Shown here: positions 12,726 to 25,900 of the stretch, piece by piece
Position numbering within the stretch: position 1 is the stretch's first letter
Layout of the letters: each line of letters starts with the position of its first letter
Assembly: GCA_009760855.2 (NCBI GenBank)
Contig: WPIO01000039.1
Span: forward strand, 57,001 to 121,000
Direction of reading: 5' to 3'
DNA length: 64,000 nucleotides
Source of the DNA: Cristatella mucedo
Lineage: Eukaryota; Bryozoa; Phylactolaemata; Cristatellidae
Notes under the pieces: model-generated
What the model was told of the DNA's origin: nothing
The model's database searches: none
What the model saw: the letters and a program-made list of their open reading frames with translations, nothing else
Translations under genes and position numbers: made by a program

Positions 12726-13333
12726 ATGCAGCAGACGGCATGCCTCTTGCGAGCGCTGCTTTGCCGAGCTTCCGCCAAGAGCTTGAGCGGTGCGGTGCTG
12801 ACTCGAGCGTCTCACCGACAGGGTGCTGCTGCTGCTGTTGCTCGCACACACGCCAGCTCGGTGGTTTTCGAGGTAGAAGGCACTTCGGCCTCGCACGGCA
12901 GCATTGCCTGCCGCTGGAGGGCGTTCGGAACCAGCGTCGCTGCGGAACCAAGCGAAGGCGGATCGCCAGTGGCCGGTCGCGGCATCGAAGCAAGCCGGGG
13001 CCCCGACAGCGCTGGCTCGGCTGCTGCTGTGAATGCTCCGGCTCGGCCGGAGGGTGGCAGCTCCTCCATGCTGGGGCTGTCACCGAAGTCGGCCGATGGT
13101 CTGCTCGGCCAGCTCAGCCCTCCTGAGCAGCGGCAGCTGAGAATGCTGCAGTGCGAGTACGATGCTCTCGTCGCGTCCGGCGTCAGGATGCCTGCCCACG
13201 TAACCGATGAGCAATGGCTGCATTGCCTTCGCGAGCGGCTCACCAAGTCGTCGCGAGTCAAGTACTACAAGTATCTTGCCATTCGAGAGCACTACGCCGA
13301 GCAGCGGCAGCAACAGAAAGAGAAACGTCAGCA
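12726..13333 (+). CDS. TRMT10C: TRMT10C exon 1
   Basis: The ATG at 12726 begins the Arg/Ala-rich presequence. The frame stays open further upstream, but nothing there looks conserved. The exon ends in CA with donor GTAGGT. Reading on without splicing would hit the TAG at 13335-13337, so splicing just before it is required. Phase 2. Confidence 0.85.
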
Positions 13334-16300
13334 GTAGGTGCCTTATGCGTGCTGACTTTTTGCGTGCCTGCCTGCCCCACCCACTGCTGCTGCTGCTTCT
13401 TGCTGCTGCTTCTTGCTGCTGCTTCTTGCTGCTGCTGCTGCTGGGTTGCACCATTGGTCCTCCATTTTCTCGGTTCAAGATCGCCGCATGCCTCGCTAGT
13501 CAGCTGTGGCCACTTTGCTGTGCGTAGCTGCAACCCCTTTGCACTGTGTTCATCGTCCGAATAGCTCTTGTTTTTTTTTGGGTTAGCGGTTTTGCCGGGC
13601 TCGCTCGACCTGGGTCGAAATCGGGTCGCACGAGCGCTGTCTTTAGTTGCGCGTTTTTGCTACGGGTTGCGTTGGTGCTACGAGTCGTCGTTTTGGCGGT
13701 GGTGATGGCTTGCCGCCGCCATCCGCTCGCACGGTAACCGCCTCACGAAACTAGAGTTAGCAACAGAGCACAACCGGCCATCGCCTGATGCCGAGCATGG
13801 GATGTATGCATATGCCGACCTGTCGAAGTAGTTCGCCCGAGTCGTCTGCTAGTCGCCCGACACCCTCTAGACTGGCCTGGCCAGGTACCAGCATGCGGTC
13901 GGTCAATGGGCGACTGTGGATGTTTGCAGTGAGTGGACCTAGGAGGCCACCTTTGCTTCGATGCAGCACCAGTGTCGGTATGCTGGCGTGGGCAGATTCT
14001 TTGCTCTTAGCTGGTCATTTGCTGTTCCTTGTACACCTTGCAGCCAATATTCGTGCAAGGAACGAGTAGTGGAAGGTATCCGGAAAAAAACTTACTTGCG
14101 ACCATTTCGGTGTGTCTCGGGCATGCAGAGAGCTTGAGAGAGTTGAGGAGGCAGTGATCCCTGCTTTGCTATTTCCCGAGTTGCTCGATAGGGAAGACCG
14201 ACACATCATGCACTCTCGATTATGCATCGGGGATTGGCACTGGCCGTAGCAGCCCTGCGCGTGAGCTGTTTCTCGACTGAGCACTCGTTTTCGAGCTTAG
14301 CTTGAGCCAACTAGCGCTATATTAATGCTGTTGTCATTCGGCGATCGTGAGGTAAAGTCGGCCTCTGCTTTATGTTTCTAGAAGCCAGCAGGAGGCTGAG
14401 CAAAAGCAGCTGGAAGTCAGGCAGAGTAACCTAATCCCGGGTACGCCCTACTACGCCGAACCTCGGAATGCAATCTTCCACAGGGTGAGACCTGACGGCG
14501 TGCATGATGGTGTGCATGACGATTCGCCTGCGCCACGGTGGCTTACCGGTGTATTCTGTCTTGTGACTGTGGCCGTTCAAGAAGCCATTTGTTGACTGAC
14601 CTGTGCTTGTCTGACTCGACGGCTGGCCGTGTGCCGCAAATGCTCGTTCGTGAGCATTGACTGCAGGCGTTCATCGTCGGCCCTTTTCGCTGTCACCTTT
14701 CCTGAAGTATGGTGCCTCAAGATAAGAGAGCAGTTTACTTTGTATGGCGTGACAAGTGCATTGCCTGCCATCAGGGCGTGGCAAGTGGGTGCTTCGGCTT
14801 GGATGCACTGACCCCTCCCTCTCTAGTGTCGCCTTGAATAATGCCACCTTATAGAGTGAAAGTCCGGCACTATTCAGGAACTGCTTTTGTCTGCACCTGA
14901 GAGGCACGCCTGGACAGTACTAGCTGATTGAACAGCCTCTTTTTGTATAGTGGCTAAAGAGCCTTGAAGGCTATCACCACCGCTTGCAGCCGCAATATAG
15001 GAGCGCCTGACCCAGGATTCGAACCCACGCTGTCGGGACTGAGGTCGTAAAAAGCATCTGCCTTACCTAGTGTGCCATCAGGGCTCATTAATACTCGACG
15101 TTGTCCATCAGGCGCGATTTACGAAGGTGAAAAGGTTACAAGACCTGTGAGCGAGTGTGACACTCCAAAGCAGCAATATACCCAGCACTTTAACTTATAA
15201 GCCATGCTAGCTGGGGGGTCAGCAAACCCTCTTACCATTGCTCTCCTTCCGAGATGCATCACTTTCAGTGAGCTTTCTGGCACTTTTGTTTTACCATTCT
15301 TCTGTCCAGTACAGACATTCTTCTCTTTGCTCTCACCCTCGTGGAGGCTAAATAGACAAGTGGTCTGTGTCATCGCATGTCTGTACCTCATTCATTTGCA
15401 CATCCGGCCGACATTAAGCAGCGCACATCTCTTGGAAGCCAGCTGCAACTCCTGTTTCTAGGCAGGAGAGCAGTGACTAGCCATGACTAGCCGGCCTAGG
15501 AGCTCGGGTCGGGGTGGACAGCAGCACGTATGCTGGGGCAGGCTCGGGGTTGGCATGCTGCCAAGCGCAAGGCAGGCTCACGTATGCCAGGATGCTGTAC
15601 ATACTGAAGGACAGTGCTTCTGGGCTCACCCTTCCCCCAGCTTTTGTTTGCGGTGCCTTCGCAGGGACATTTTGCTCAAGTAGTGGGCTCTCGATGTCTC
15701 TGGAAGCAGAACTGGCTGTCAACATAGGCAAGCGTCAACCAAGTGCGATCGTCGAGGGAATGGCTGTTGCAAAGGATGGAGAATGTAATGACAGGCTGCC
15801 TATCGCCCAGAAAGTCAGCAGATGTAGGCGCTACAAGATGCAGCATTGCGATGCTGCTCGCTGAGGGGCTGCTAGCCGAGTCCACCGAGGAGCTGCTTTG
15901 AGACTCGAAGGTGTCGAACGATTGGGTCATCGAAGCCATCCGCCTGGGCATGCGCACTAGCTAATGTCGGGGTAGCAGCACTGGGATGGTTGTTCCGTGG
16001 CAAATGCATGGACGACCTCGTGAAGTTGCGAGGAGAGAGTTCCAGGCGGCAGAGGTCTACATTGTCGATGTGTCTGGCCTCTACTGGTACTCGATGCCTT
16101 GTCGTGTATAAGTGTTGCCGGCCAGCATTTAGGAGGCAAAGGGCAGAATCGAAGCCCAGGCATATGCCAGTGTCATGGTCGTGTCTGGCTTCGGGCCTTG
16201 CAAACTGACTAGCCTTGAAATAGCAGTCTGATGCCCAAGCCAAGATGCGCAGCAGCATGGATTTGCTGCCGTTCGAGGTTCGAAGCCTTGCACACTCAGT

Positions 16301-19300
16301 ACCTGATTCTGCCTCTGATAGTAGTAGCAGTGTTTCGAGCACAACGAATCTTTTCCATTTTTATATGCAATGCACTTGGATGCTGGTGAGGGTTCCGTGC
16401 CTCATCTTGCCCGAACATATAGAGGTGCTGTAAGTAATGTAAAGATGAGCATTCAGTACAAATGAGTCGCTAATGCAAATTCACAAGAGGCCATAACTAT
16501 GCACGGCTTCCCTCGACTGGACGCCAGTAATCTAGTAGCAATTGCTTGTTGACCTGCATGAATGGATGGCTTAAGATTATGCATCGCCATCTGACACAGG
16601 TGTGGGTTTGCTCGTGCACACACTGCTGCTGAGGTTCTGGCTATATTTTCTGTTCCTCTGTTGATGCTGGCAACTTGAGTACTGCTGCTGAATGCCTACG
16701 AGTTCATACTCGTAAAATCACTATTGCCCTGGGTGAGCATACTCCAATTGTGCTGCCTTCTCACAAGAGTGGGAAATTGCAGAGTATCGATGTGAACAGA
16801 CAAAGGTCATCCAAGGAATCACTGAAGTACTGCGCACCTCAGGGCTCTCTGCTTGGTCTGGTTCTTTTCATGGTTTATACTTTTCCTCTTGGGGATATGA
16901 TTGCCAGACACAATCTAGGCTTCCACGCTTTCTACGCATTCAGATAACACTCAGCTGTACCTTTGCTTTGATCCCTCCCAGCCCTCCATGACGTCAAATC
17001 ACTTAACTTTCTTGCTACATGTATTGATGACATCCGCACATGGATAGCAGCAAATTTTCTTAAATTGAATGACAACAAAATCACTTAATAGTTCTTGGCA
17101 AACCAAGTGTCATTCATAAATTGGAAAACGTAACACTCAAAATTGGCTCTGCCAGCATATCTCTTCTTGCATCTGCACGAAATCCAGGTGTCTGGTTCCA
17201 AAGTGACCATGCACTAGACGACCACGTCAGCTCCACAGCTAAGGCTCTGCCTACTTTCAGGTACATAACATTGCTAAAATTTGGGATTGCTTAGGCAGGG
17301 ATACTGTTTCTAAATTGGTCCATGCGGTTGTGACATCCCATCTTGACTTCTGTAACACTGCTCGCTGGTCTACTGGCCTGTGCAATCAGGCGCTTAAGAG
17401 TTGTGCTTGCTTGATCGTGCCAATCGTGCAATTCCCCTGCGGATTTATTCTACTGTAGTTGGCTCAAGTCCTCCATAAGCCTATGTCTGGGCTTTTGTAT
17501 TTTCCAGCTAGATAGGGGTGAGCACCACACTTTGTCTAAAAGAAAAAAGCCGATACCCTCGAAGGAAGGCTGACATCGCACATTCCTCGGAATAAGAAGA
17601 GTGGGGCATGTCTGCCTGCCATAGGCTTGGAGTGGCATGGGTTTTTGGCAGCTTAGCGATCCGTGGATCGTGCATTAAGGGATTTAACTACTCTTTTGGT
17701 TTTATTTTTTTAATAAGTCAATGCTTGCGTGCAAAGTAGCTATGCATGTGCATGCCTCCTGGCCGCTTGGGTGGGTCAGAGGTCAGAGGTGAGAGATCAT
17801 ACAGATTACCTGTCATGCTCTCTCGGCTGCTCATGCAAATCCGCATCATTAACTGTCCCGATAGTGAACTCATTCGAGTGATAATATTATAATGTTCGTA
17901 GATAAGTAGAATCTTTCTGCTGACAGCCTCTGCATCGATGATGATCCACTTCATTAATGACCGCCGATGGGAACACCCCACTGTGTGTGCATGCGCGCAC
18001 ACTGAGCATTTGCGTGAGCACACTGTGAGCATTTGCGTGCGTGTTCTGCTGTGCATGCATGTGCCCACTTCGTTTGTTTGGTTCTGACCGTGGCTTGACC
18101 TGCTACAGTTGTTTGCTCTTGTTTTAGATCTATCCTAGAGTGATTAAGCGGCTGGATGATTATAGGGTTGCCTACGCCATGCAGTTCGGGCAGCCCATCA
18201 TTGTTGACATGGGATTCGGTGGCGAGATGAGCCACAAGGAGCATTCGGCCCTTCATACAGAGCTGCTGTTCCTCATTGGACTTAACCGTGCTATGCGAGA
18301 GCCATTCCACTTGCACTTGTGCAACGTCAACTTCGACGATTGGTCTGTACGAATTTTTGAAAAAATTAGGCACGTGGTAAGGTCGGGCGATGGAGACGGC
18401 GAAGACGAGGCTGATGCTGCTGGGAACGGCATCCTGCCACCTGCTGCTGCTGCTGGGAACGATGATCGAAAGGGGTGGTGGGCAGATCACTTTCTCATGA
18501 CCTCAACCAGCAAATGCTACACTGAGCTGTTTCCCAAGCAGAAGTTAGTATATCTTACACCGAATGCGACAGAGGTCATGAGGACTTTTGACCCGGACGC
18601 TGTCTACATCCTTGGAGGTAAGTGGAAGCAGTTTAGTGCCACCCACTCACGCGCCCTCGAACACATACACGTGCACATGCACATGCACGCTCTCATAACA
18701 CAAGTGTTGGTACATCTAACGTCTGGTGGTCGTGTGTGCGTTTTTGTCACCGAAGCAGGCATGATTTTGGGACGTGGGTACAGTTATGCCTGACATTAGA
18801 TGCTAGTAGATTTTGAGATTCAGTTTGAGGCGCAGTTGTGTCTGGCATGTGAAATGGGGTGATCCTGTGAAAACTTGTTCGGTTAGTAAAACTCGAGCAA
18901 TTAGTATTTTTGCCTACCTATTTAATGCTTGCTGCATTTACTGATTGGTGCTTTACCTGTGGTATGCTTCATCTCGTGTGGTGTATGGACCGTCTGCAAT
19001 TAGCACACCATCTGAGAAATCTTTAGTGCTTTGCCTACCGTTATCATATGCTTTACCTTGTGCTGTGTTACTTTTTTTGCAGGCAGGGTGGAAATCGGCA
19101 GCATAATGACTACTGACCACTTCCATGCACTGAATGGGTGTGCGGCTGATACATATTAATTTCTATTAAGTAATAATAATAATACACTTGATAGAGCGCC
19201 CTCAGAGAACTCAATTTCTTTCTAGGCGCTTTACATTTGCTGCGAAGGAAAAACTAACTAACATGCAGGTTACTAGCTGCTGGCGTAGCTAAGGCCGCCA

Positions 19301-19821
19301 CAGCCGGCGTGGGAGAAGACCCAGTAGCCCGAAGCAATAAACGTTTAGATATCCATAGGCACGTAATTTCCTACACGCTACGGTCAAGTAACGATCAGAA
19401 TAACTTTAACCGGGTCTTAGCTATATCGTTTTCATATACGATGTTCGCAAGAACTTCGATTTTCGGAAGAACTCTGCAACGATTGAGGTCAGTGAGCTCT
19501 ATGTTGAGAGGCGAGAATGGTGGTAAATGGTGTAAATAATGGTGGTAAATCCAAACTATCACTGCAAAAAATAGGGTAGTGGCAGATTTGGCTTGGATCT
19601 AATGTGCTCAGGAATGCATCGGTATTATGTATGAGAAAAACCATCGAGGAGAGAAAAAAGGTAGAGCAGCAGGAGTATACTATTGCCATCCCGACAGAAA
19701 CCAGTTTGGAAGAGGTCTCTGAAACCGGTTTGGACCTTTGTAAAACCAGTCAAATATGGCTGCCACTGCCCCTTTTCATAGTACCTTACAGCAGTAATGT
19801 TTGTGACTATTACTTGTGTAT

Positions 19822-19900
<79 letters not shown>

Positions 19901-22900
19901 GTATTACTCTGGCTCACTATTTAGTTATGAATTACAAAAGTTTACGTTCATCTTGGTTACAAAGTAGGGCTGGGTAAGTTTTTAGGCCATGTCAAAATCT
20001 TACGACACGATTTAGTTTGCACGTGCCCAAACACGAAACTAACCATTCGACCATGCTTCCCTTGCAGCATATGTAAAATGCATAGAAAGACGTTGAGTTC
20101 CCTGAGGGTGCTATAGTAACTATTATTACAAAGGTTAGGAGCTGTCTTCCACAGTTGCTTGTAATAAAAAAAAACTAACTAGCTCCTTAGTTCTGTCTCG
20201 CCTTGATTATTGAAATTCCCTTTTGGCTGGGCTGCCGAAGAAAGCAACTAGGCCACTGCAGCTGACTATGAATATGGCTGCAAGGCTAGTATTCAAGTCC
20301 CAGAGGTTTGAGCACGTGTCTCCTTGGCTAAAAGAGCTAGGATGGATGCCGGTTGAGCAACGGATACAGAGCAAAGTTCTTACGCTGACCCACAAGGCCT
20401 GCCACGGATTGGCTCCTTCGTACCTAACTGAACTGCTGCTCCAGTTTCAGCCTGTTCGCGCCCTCAGGTCCTGTGTGGACAATAAATTAGCTGTTCCATT
20501 CCTCCGCTTAAAGACCGTTGGCGACAGAAGCTGTAGCTCTGCAGGTCCTAGGCTGTGGAACTCGCTTCCACAATTCTTACGCAACGACAACTACTCTTCT
20601 CCTGATGACTATGGCTCGCCGTTTTCAGCGGTCCTGAGCTGCTACTTCCATGCTACTCACTATTTCAAGTGTTCTCCCGACCTTGCTGTGCGTCCCACTT
20701 TCTCTTTGTTTCGTGAGACAAAGTATGTTGGCTACCGAATGCGTACCGAAAGCCGCTTAGGCTGCGAGTGCATTATACAAAACTCTCCTGTGTAACACCC
20801 ACATAGTCTTTATGACTTTGTGGAGTTACAGGAGATACATACATACACATTATTACAGTCGACTGCTCGAGGTAGTCATTTCAGTATGACAGGCCATCAA
20901 TATTATGTGTGAAGTGTGTACCATATCTTGCATGCGGTACTCTTTCTTAAATCTGCATTGCTAATGCTGCAGCATCCTTATTGGCTGAAATTGAAATTTG
21001 ATGGCCATCATTAGAGAATGACCTCTTGTCTTTTGTCACTGCTAGGTTTTATTTATGCTTCACATTTTGATTTTTAGCCATTCGCATATTCAAACTACTT
21101 TTGTATAAAAAAAGGTAAATTTGTGAATCTCTCGGATCAGAAGCTGACATGATGTTATAAATGCAGTCGATATTTGAAATTTTACTTTAAATATTGAAAC
21201 ATTTAGCTTTGAAATTTAAAAAAATTGAGCAGCTTCGTGTTTCCGGCCAAGACAACATTAGTAGACAACAATAGACAGTAATACAACAATAGACAATAAA
21301 GGTTCTCGAAATTCCGATATAATTTAACTTTGGTCCAGCCAATCTCTTTCCCTGCTCTGAAAAAAATTACTGCTAGCCCTTGGCGTGATGCGTTCGTTTG
21401 TGGGTTCATCAGTTGGCAACACACTGTACAAATAGGCAAGCATGGTGATGTACTGCTGGGTACTGTAGGGGTTTTGCTGCACCTGGGTCTTAGGGGTGTG
21501 TGTGAGGTGCTTGCACTGCACGACGACCTAGGTCGTGGAACGGGTTCGAGCTGCAGGATATCCTCTGCTGTCTACTGCAAGCAGTGGTGATAGCTGCTAA
21601 GGCTCTTCTGTTGCTTTATTAAAGAGGCTTGCGGATATGGTGACCTCTCTTTTTTCTTTTCCTTGCTATTGCTGCAGATGCTTGTGACATTTGACCTCTG
21701 TGGCATCAATGAGCTCGGACGGCACCACCACACATTGTGCGTCTTGCTGACCTTGTAGGATTAGTCGACCTTGGATCGCAGGGTCCACTTTCTCTTGCCA
21801 AAGCCAAGAAGCAAGATATCCGGCCCATGAAGCTCCCTCTGGACTACTATGTGAAGTGAGTAGTAGAAGCGGGTCTTGCAGGAAGGAGTGTGTGCACGAG
21901 CAGCCTCGACTTGTGCTGTTGGCCGTGCATGCCTGCGCTCATCCTTGGCTAATGAAAGCCTTGTGGCAGTGAGCGGTAATGACCCTCATTTGAATGACCT
22001 CTCAGAACCGGCCGTGCTCGGCGGCTAGTATTGTGGGGATTTTTAGTCTGCGCAAAAGAGCTTGGCATTTTCAGTCTGCATTTGCCTTCGGGGAATCTGC
22101 AAGAGCCCCAAACGTTCTGACTAGCATGTGGCGGTGGCAGGAAGATTGCTATGCAGGGCCATGTCGGAAATTAAGAGTGTAATGCAATAGTGGTGGACGC
22201 GGCATGTTTAAAAGGTAGTCACGGTGCTATTCTGATAATGGTTGTGTCATCTAAAATAAGGAAAGCGTGTCTACAAAGCACTAAAGCCCTCACTTATTAA
22301 GTAAATCGGGTGAATTTGGAAGGGAGCGCGGCTGCTTTCTGCATGTTAACCTGTTAAGACAGGAAAATAAGCTTTGTGATATATTTTGGGTCGGCTATAA
22401 GTATTGCCTCTCAAGGTAAAGGCTTAAGCCCTGAAACATGCTTGGCTATAGGCCTGAGCCAACACCTGTATGTAGCTGTAACTAGCTACTACAGTCAGGC
22501 ATAAGCCAGCTGAAAATAGGGAGCTCGTGCGTGTGTATGTGTGTGCATGCATATATGCTGATGCTGCTTGCTATTTTGTTGAATATCAGTATTTAGATTC
22601 TGTGACAGCTATGGGTGGTGGCCACCTGCTGCAGGGCTACCCTGCTGATAAGGTGCATAACTAACATAAGGTGCATAACTAACATCATTAATATGTCATT
22701 AGCCTCAGGTCATGTCCCAGCACCTTTCGAAAAAGCTGTGGTCAGGCCACTTCTCAAGAAAGCAGCACTAGACCAAAAGAACTTAAGCAACTACCGCCCA
22801 GTCTCCCTTCTACCATTCCTATCAAAGACACTGGAACGGGTCGTGGCAGACCAGCTGAACTCATATATCGAAACCTCACACCTTGCTAGTAAGTTCCAGT

Positions 22901-25900
22901 CTGGCTTTAGAGCTAATCACTCCACAGAGTCAGCATTGCTTAGGGTATAAAAACGACCTACTTCGGAATGCAGACATAGGTAGAATGTCTCTTCTTGTTT
23001 TGCTCGATCTTTCGGCAACTTTTGATACCATCGATCACAAAGTTCTTCTAGAGCGCCTCTAATCTCGCCTGGGCATCACTGGCACTGCTCTGCAGTGGTT
23101 CGGGTCCTATCTCAGTGGGAGACTCCAGGGTGACGTGAATGGACAAAGATCATCTGAGGTGCCTCTGAAATATGGGGTACCTCAGGGCTCCGTGCTAGGT
23201 CCGGTTCTTTTCACGGTTTATACTCTCCCTCTTGCTGACGTGATTGCCAAGCACAATCTAGGCTTTCACTTCTATGCGGATGACACTTAGTTGTCCGTTT
23301 GCTTTGATCCCTCCCAGCCTTCGAGCACCTCGAATTCTCTCAACTTACTTGCTGCATGTATTGATGACATCCATGCATGGAAGGCAGCAAATTTTCTAAA
23401 ACTAAACGATGATAAAACTAACTTACTAGTTATGGGCAAACCCAGTGTGATTCAGATTGAGAATTGGAGAGGTTGGATTGATTGGAAAGAGATTGGAAAG
23501 GCTGACTCTCAAAATTGGCTCTGCCAGCATATCTCCTGTTGAATCAGCTCGAAATCTATGTGTCATATTCCAAAGCGACCTCTCGTTAGACGACCATATC
23601 AGCTCCACAGTCAAATCTGCCTATTTTCAGCTTCATAACATTGCTAAAATTCGGGCTTGTTTAGATAAGGATACCACGTCCAAGTTGGTCCATGCATTCG
23701 TGACATCCCGTCTCGACTTCTGCAACTCGCTGCTTACTGGCCTACCAGCATGTGCGATCAGGCGATTGCAGCTGGTGCAAAACTCTGCAGCTAGGCTTGT
23801 ATGTCGTGAGGGTCGCAGTTGCCACATTACACCACTTCTCACCGACCTGCACTGGCTACCAGTCAAGCAACGGATCGACTTCAAGGTTTTGTCGCTCACT
23901 TTTAGGTCACTTCATTCTTTGGCTCCAGCCTATCTCTCAGATTTACTCCCCATCAGGCCAAGCATCGTACCACATACTTTTCGGAATATAACTGTTTACC
24001 TATACCTCTTACAAACCTCAAATCCTTTGGAGTTCGTGCATTTAGTTCGTATACTCCCAAGGCCTGGAACTCAATCCCGACTTGTGTCACGACATCCCCT
24101 GACTTGACTACATTTAAGAAGACGTTTAAAACACATCTATTTATCGCTGCATTTAGTGGGTCCCTGTAATTCGTCCTTTATGTGCATATGCGTGCTGACA
24201 CTGTGCATGCTGCCACTAACCATACTTGCATGCTGACTCTGTGCATGTCACCCCTAACCATGTTATTCATGTTGTTTATCGAGCATGATATTACTAACCA
24301 TTCAATCGCGTTTCCCTTTGCAGCAAATGTAAAGCGCCTTGAAAGAGATTGAGTTCTCTGAGGGCGCTTTATCAAGTGCATTATTATTATTATTAAGGTG
24401 GACGCGTGCAGACGCTAGTGGGCGAAGATGGAACCCCGTAGCACCTGGACATGTGCTATTGGCATACTAATGCTGTGCTTCAGTGCTGCCATTACCTTGT
24501 GGCTACAGGTGATGTCACACAAAGTCGCGTGATTCCATAAGGTTTCGTGGTTGCACTTTAACACGCCTTACCCTTGTAGGCTGCAATGCATATATGGATT
24601 ATCAGATGTGTCTCGGTGTGGTGGCCTTGTAAGCTTGTAATCCCTATTAATTAAAGTTAGAAAGTCCGTCTGTTATTCCATCGCATCAACCAAAAAAAAG
24701 CAACTAAACTTGGGCTTTTTAGCCGGTGTGTCGGCCATTTTTTAAGGAACGGCATCATTCTTGTGTTGCCATCATTTATTGCTGCAATTCCCACCAGTAA
24801 TGCGGTGCAATGATTACACTTATGTCCACCCATTTCTTGCACTCCTCGATATGCTCCTAATAAATAACGGGTAAGGAACACTGCAGTGACCATGCTGAGG
24901 AGACGCTGACACTACATCATTAACAAGGTCATAGCAGTTGTGACATTGGGCGATGGCTTGGCGCTGTACTTGCAACTACAAAAATATGCTGGTAATGGTT
25001 CGATGGCTCGGGTGGTTCGTTGCATGAGGTTGCACAGGACCCATGCCAGGGGTGACCGACTCAATATGATGGTGCACCTCAGGGTAGAACTTTCACACTT
25101 CCAGACCTTGCATTGTCACACAAAGATGCCACGGAGATTTATATTGGTGAAGATTTACAGTGAGTATGAGGCTTCTGGCACCTGGCAAAAAATGCAAGCA
25201 TCTGCTCATCAGCCGTCAAAAAAAGACGGCTTACAATGGACCTACGACAGAGGACGACCGTAATTCTGTGTAATGGGCTAATAGAAGTAAGTTAACAATA
25301 TTGTTTATGGAAAGCAATGCATTAGAATTAGCCGAAGGAAAGATTAGGCATGATTGGCATGACTGTCTTCAACCTACTGTGAGATTTAATGACGTCAGTG
25401 ATGGCTTTGGGGCTTAGCCGAAAGAAGTGTTAGAGCAAGGCATCAGATCGAAGATATCAAGGACGAGCGCACGTCCTTCATGTAGTCGAGCAAGCTGGAT
25501 TGCATAGCTCAAGTACTCTGTTTAGGGAATCGTTATACCTGGCCAGTAAAGTTTTTTTTTACGAATCCAGCTTGGATCTGCTGCGTAGCCAGTCTTCGGA
25601 TCCCAGCCCCATAGAACGTTAATGCTACGGTTTCAACCAGCAGCTGAGGCCTACATCAGTATCCGGCCTTTTCACTATAATTTAGGCTCCTTGAAATGCT
25701 AAAGCAGAACAGACTGCAGAACCTAGTAGAAGCTATGCCTAGACAGATAAGGGAGGTAGTAAAGAGTTTTTGCGATGGGACATAATATTTAATGCATAGA
25801 TACCAACAGCATGTGTTTGTTTGTTGACTATCTATAATTATCTTCACATGCTGTATGTAGCTTTAGTATGCCTGGCATCGTAGGAAACCCGTATTACCTG

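Noticed and set aside
15872-16342. 156-codon minus-strand frame in TRMT10C intron 2
   Set aside because: No family resemblance, and overlapping frames of similar length in other registers; treated as chance.
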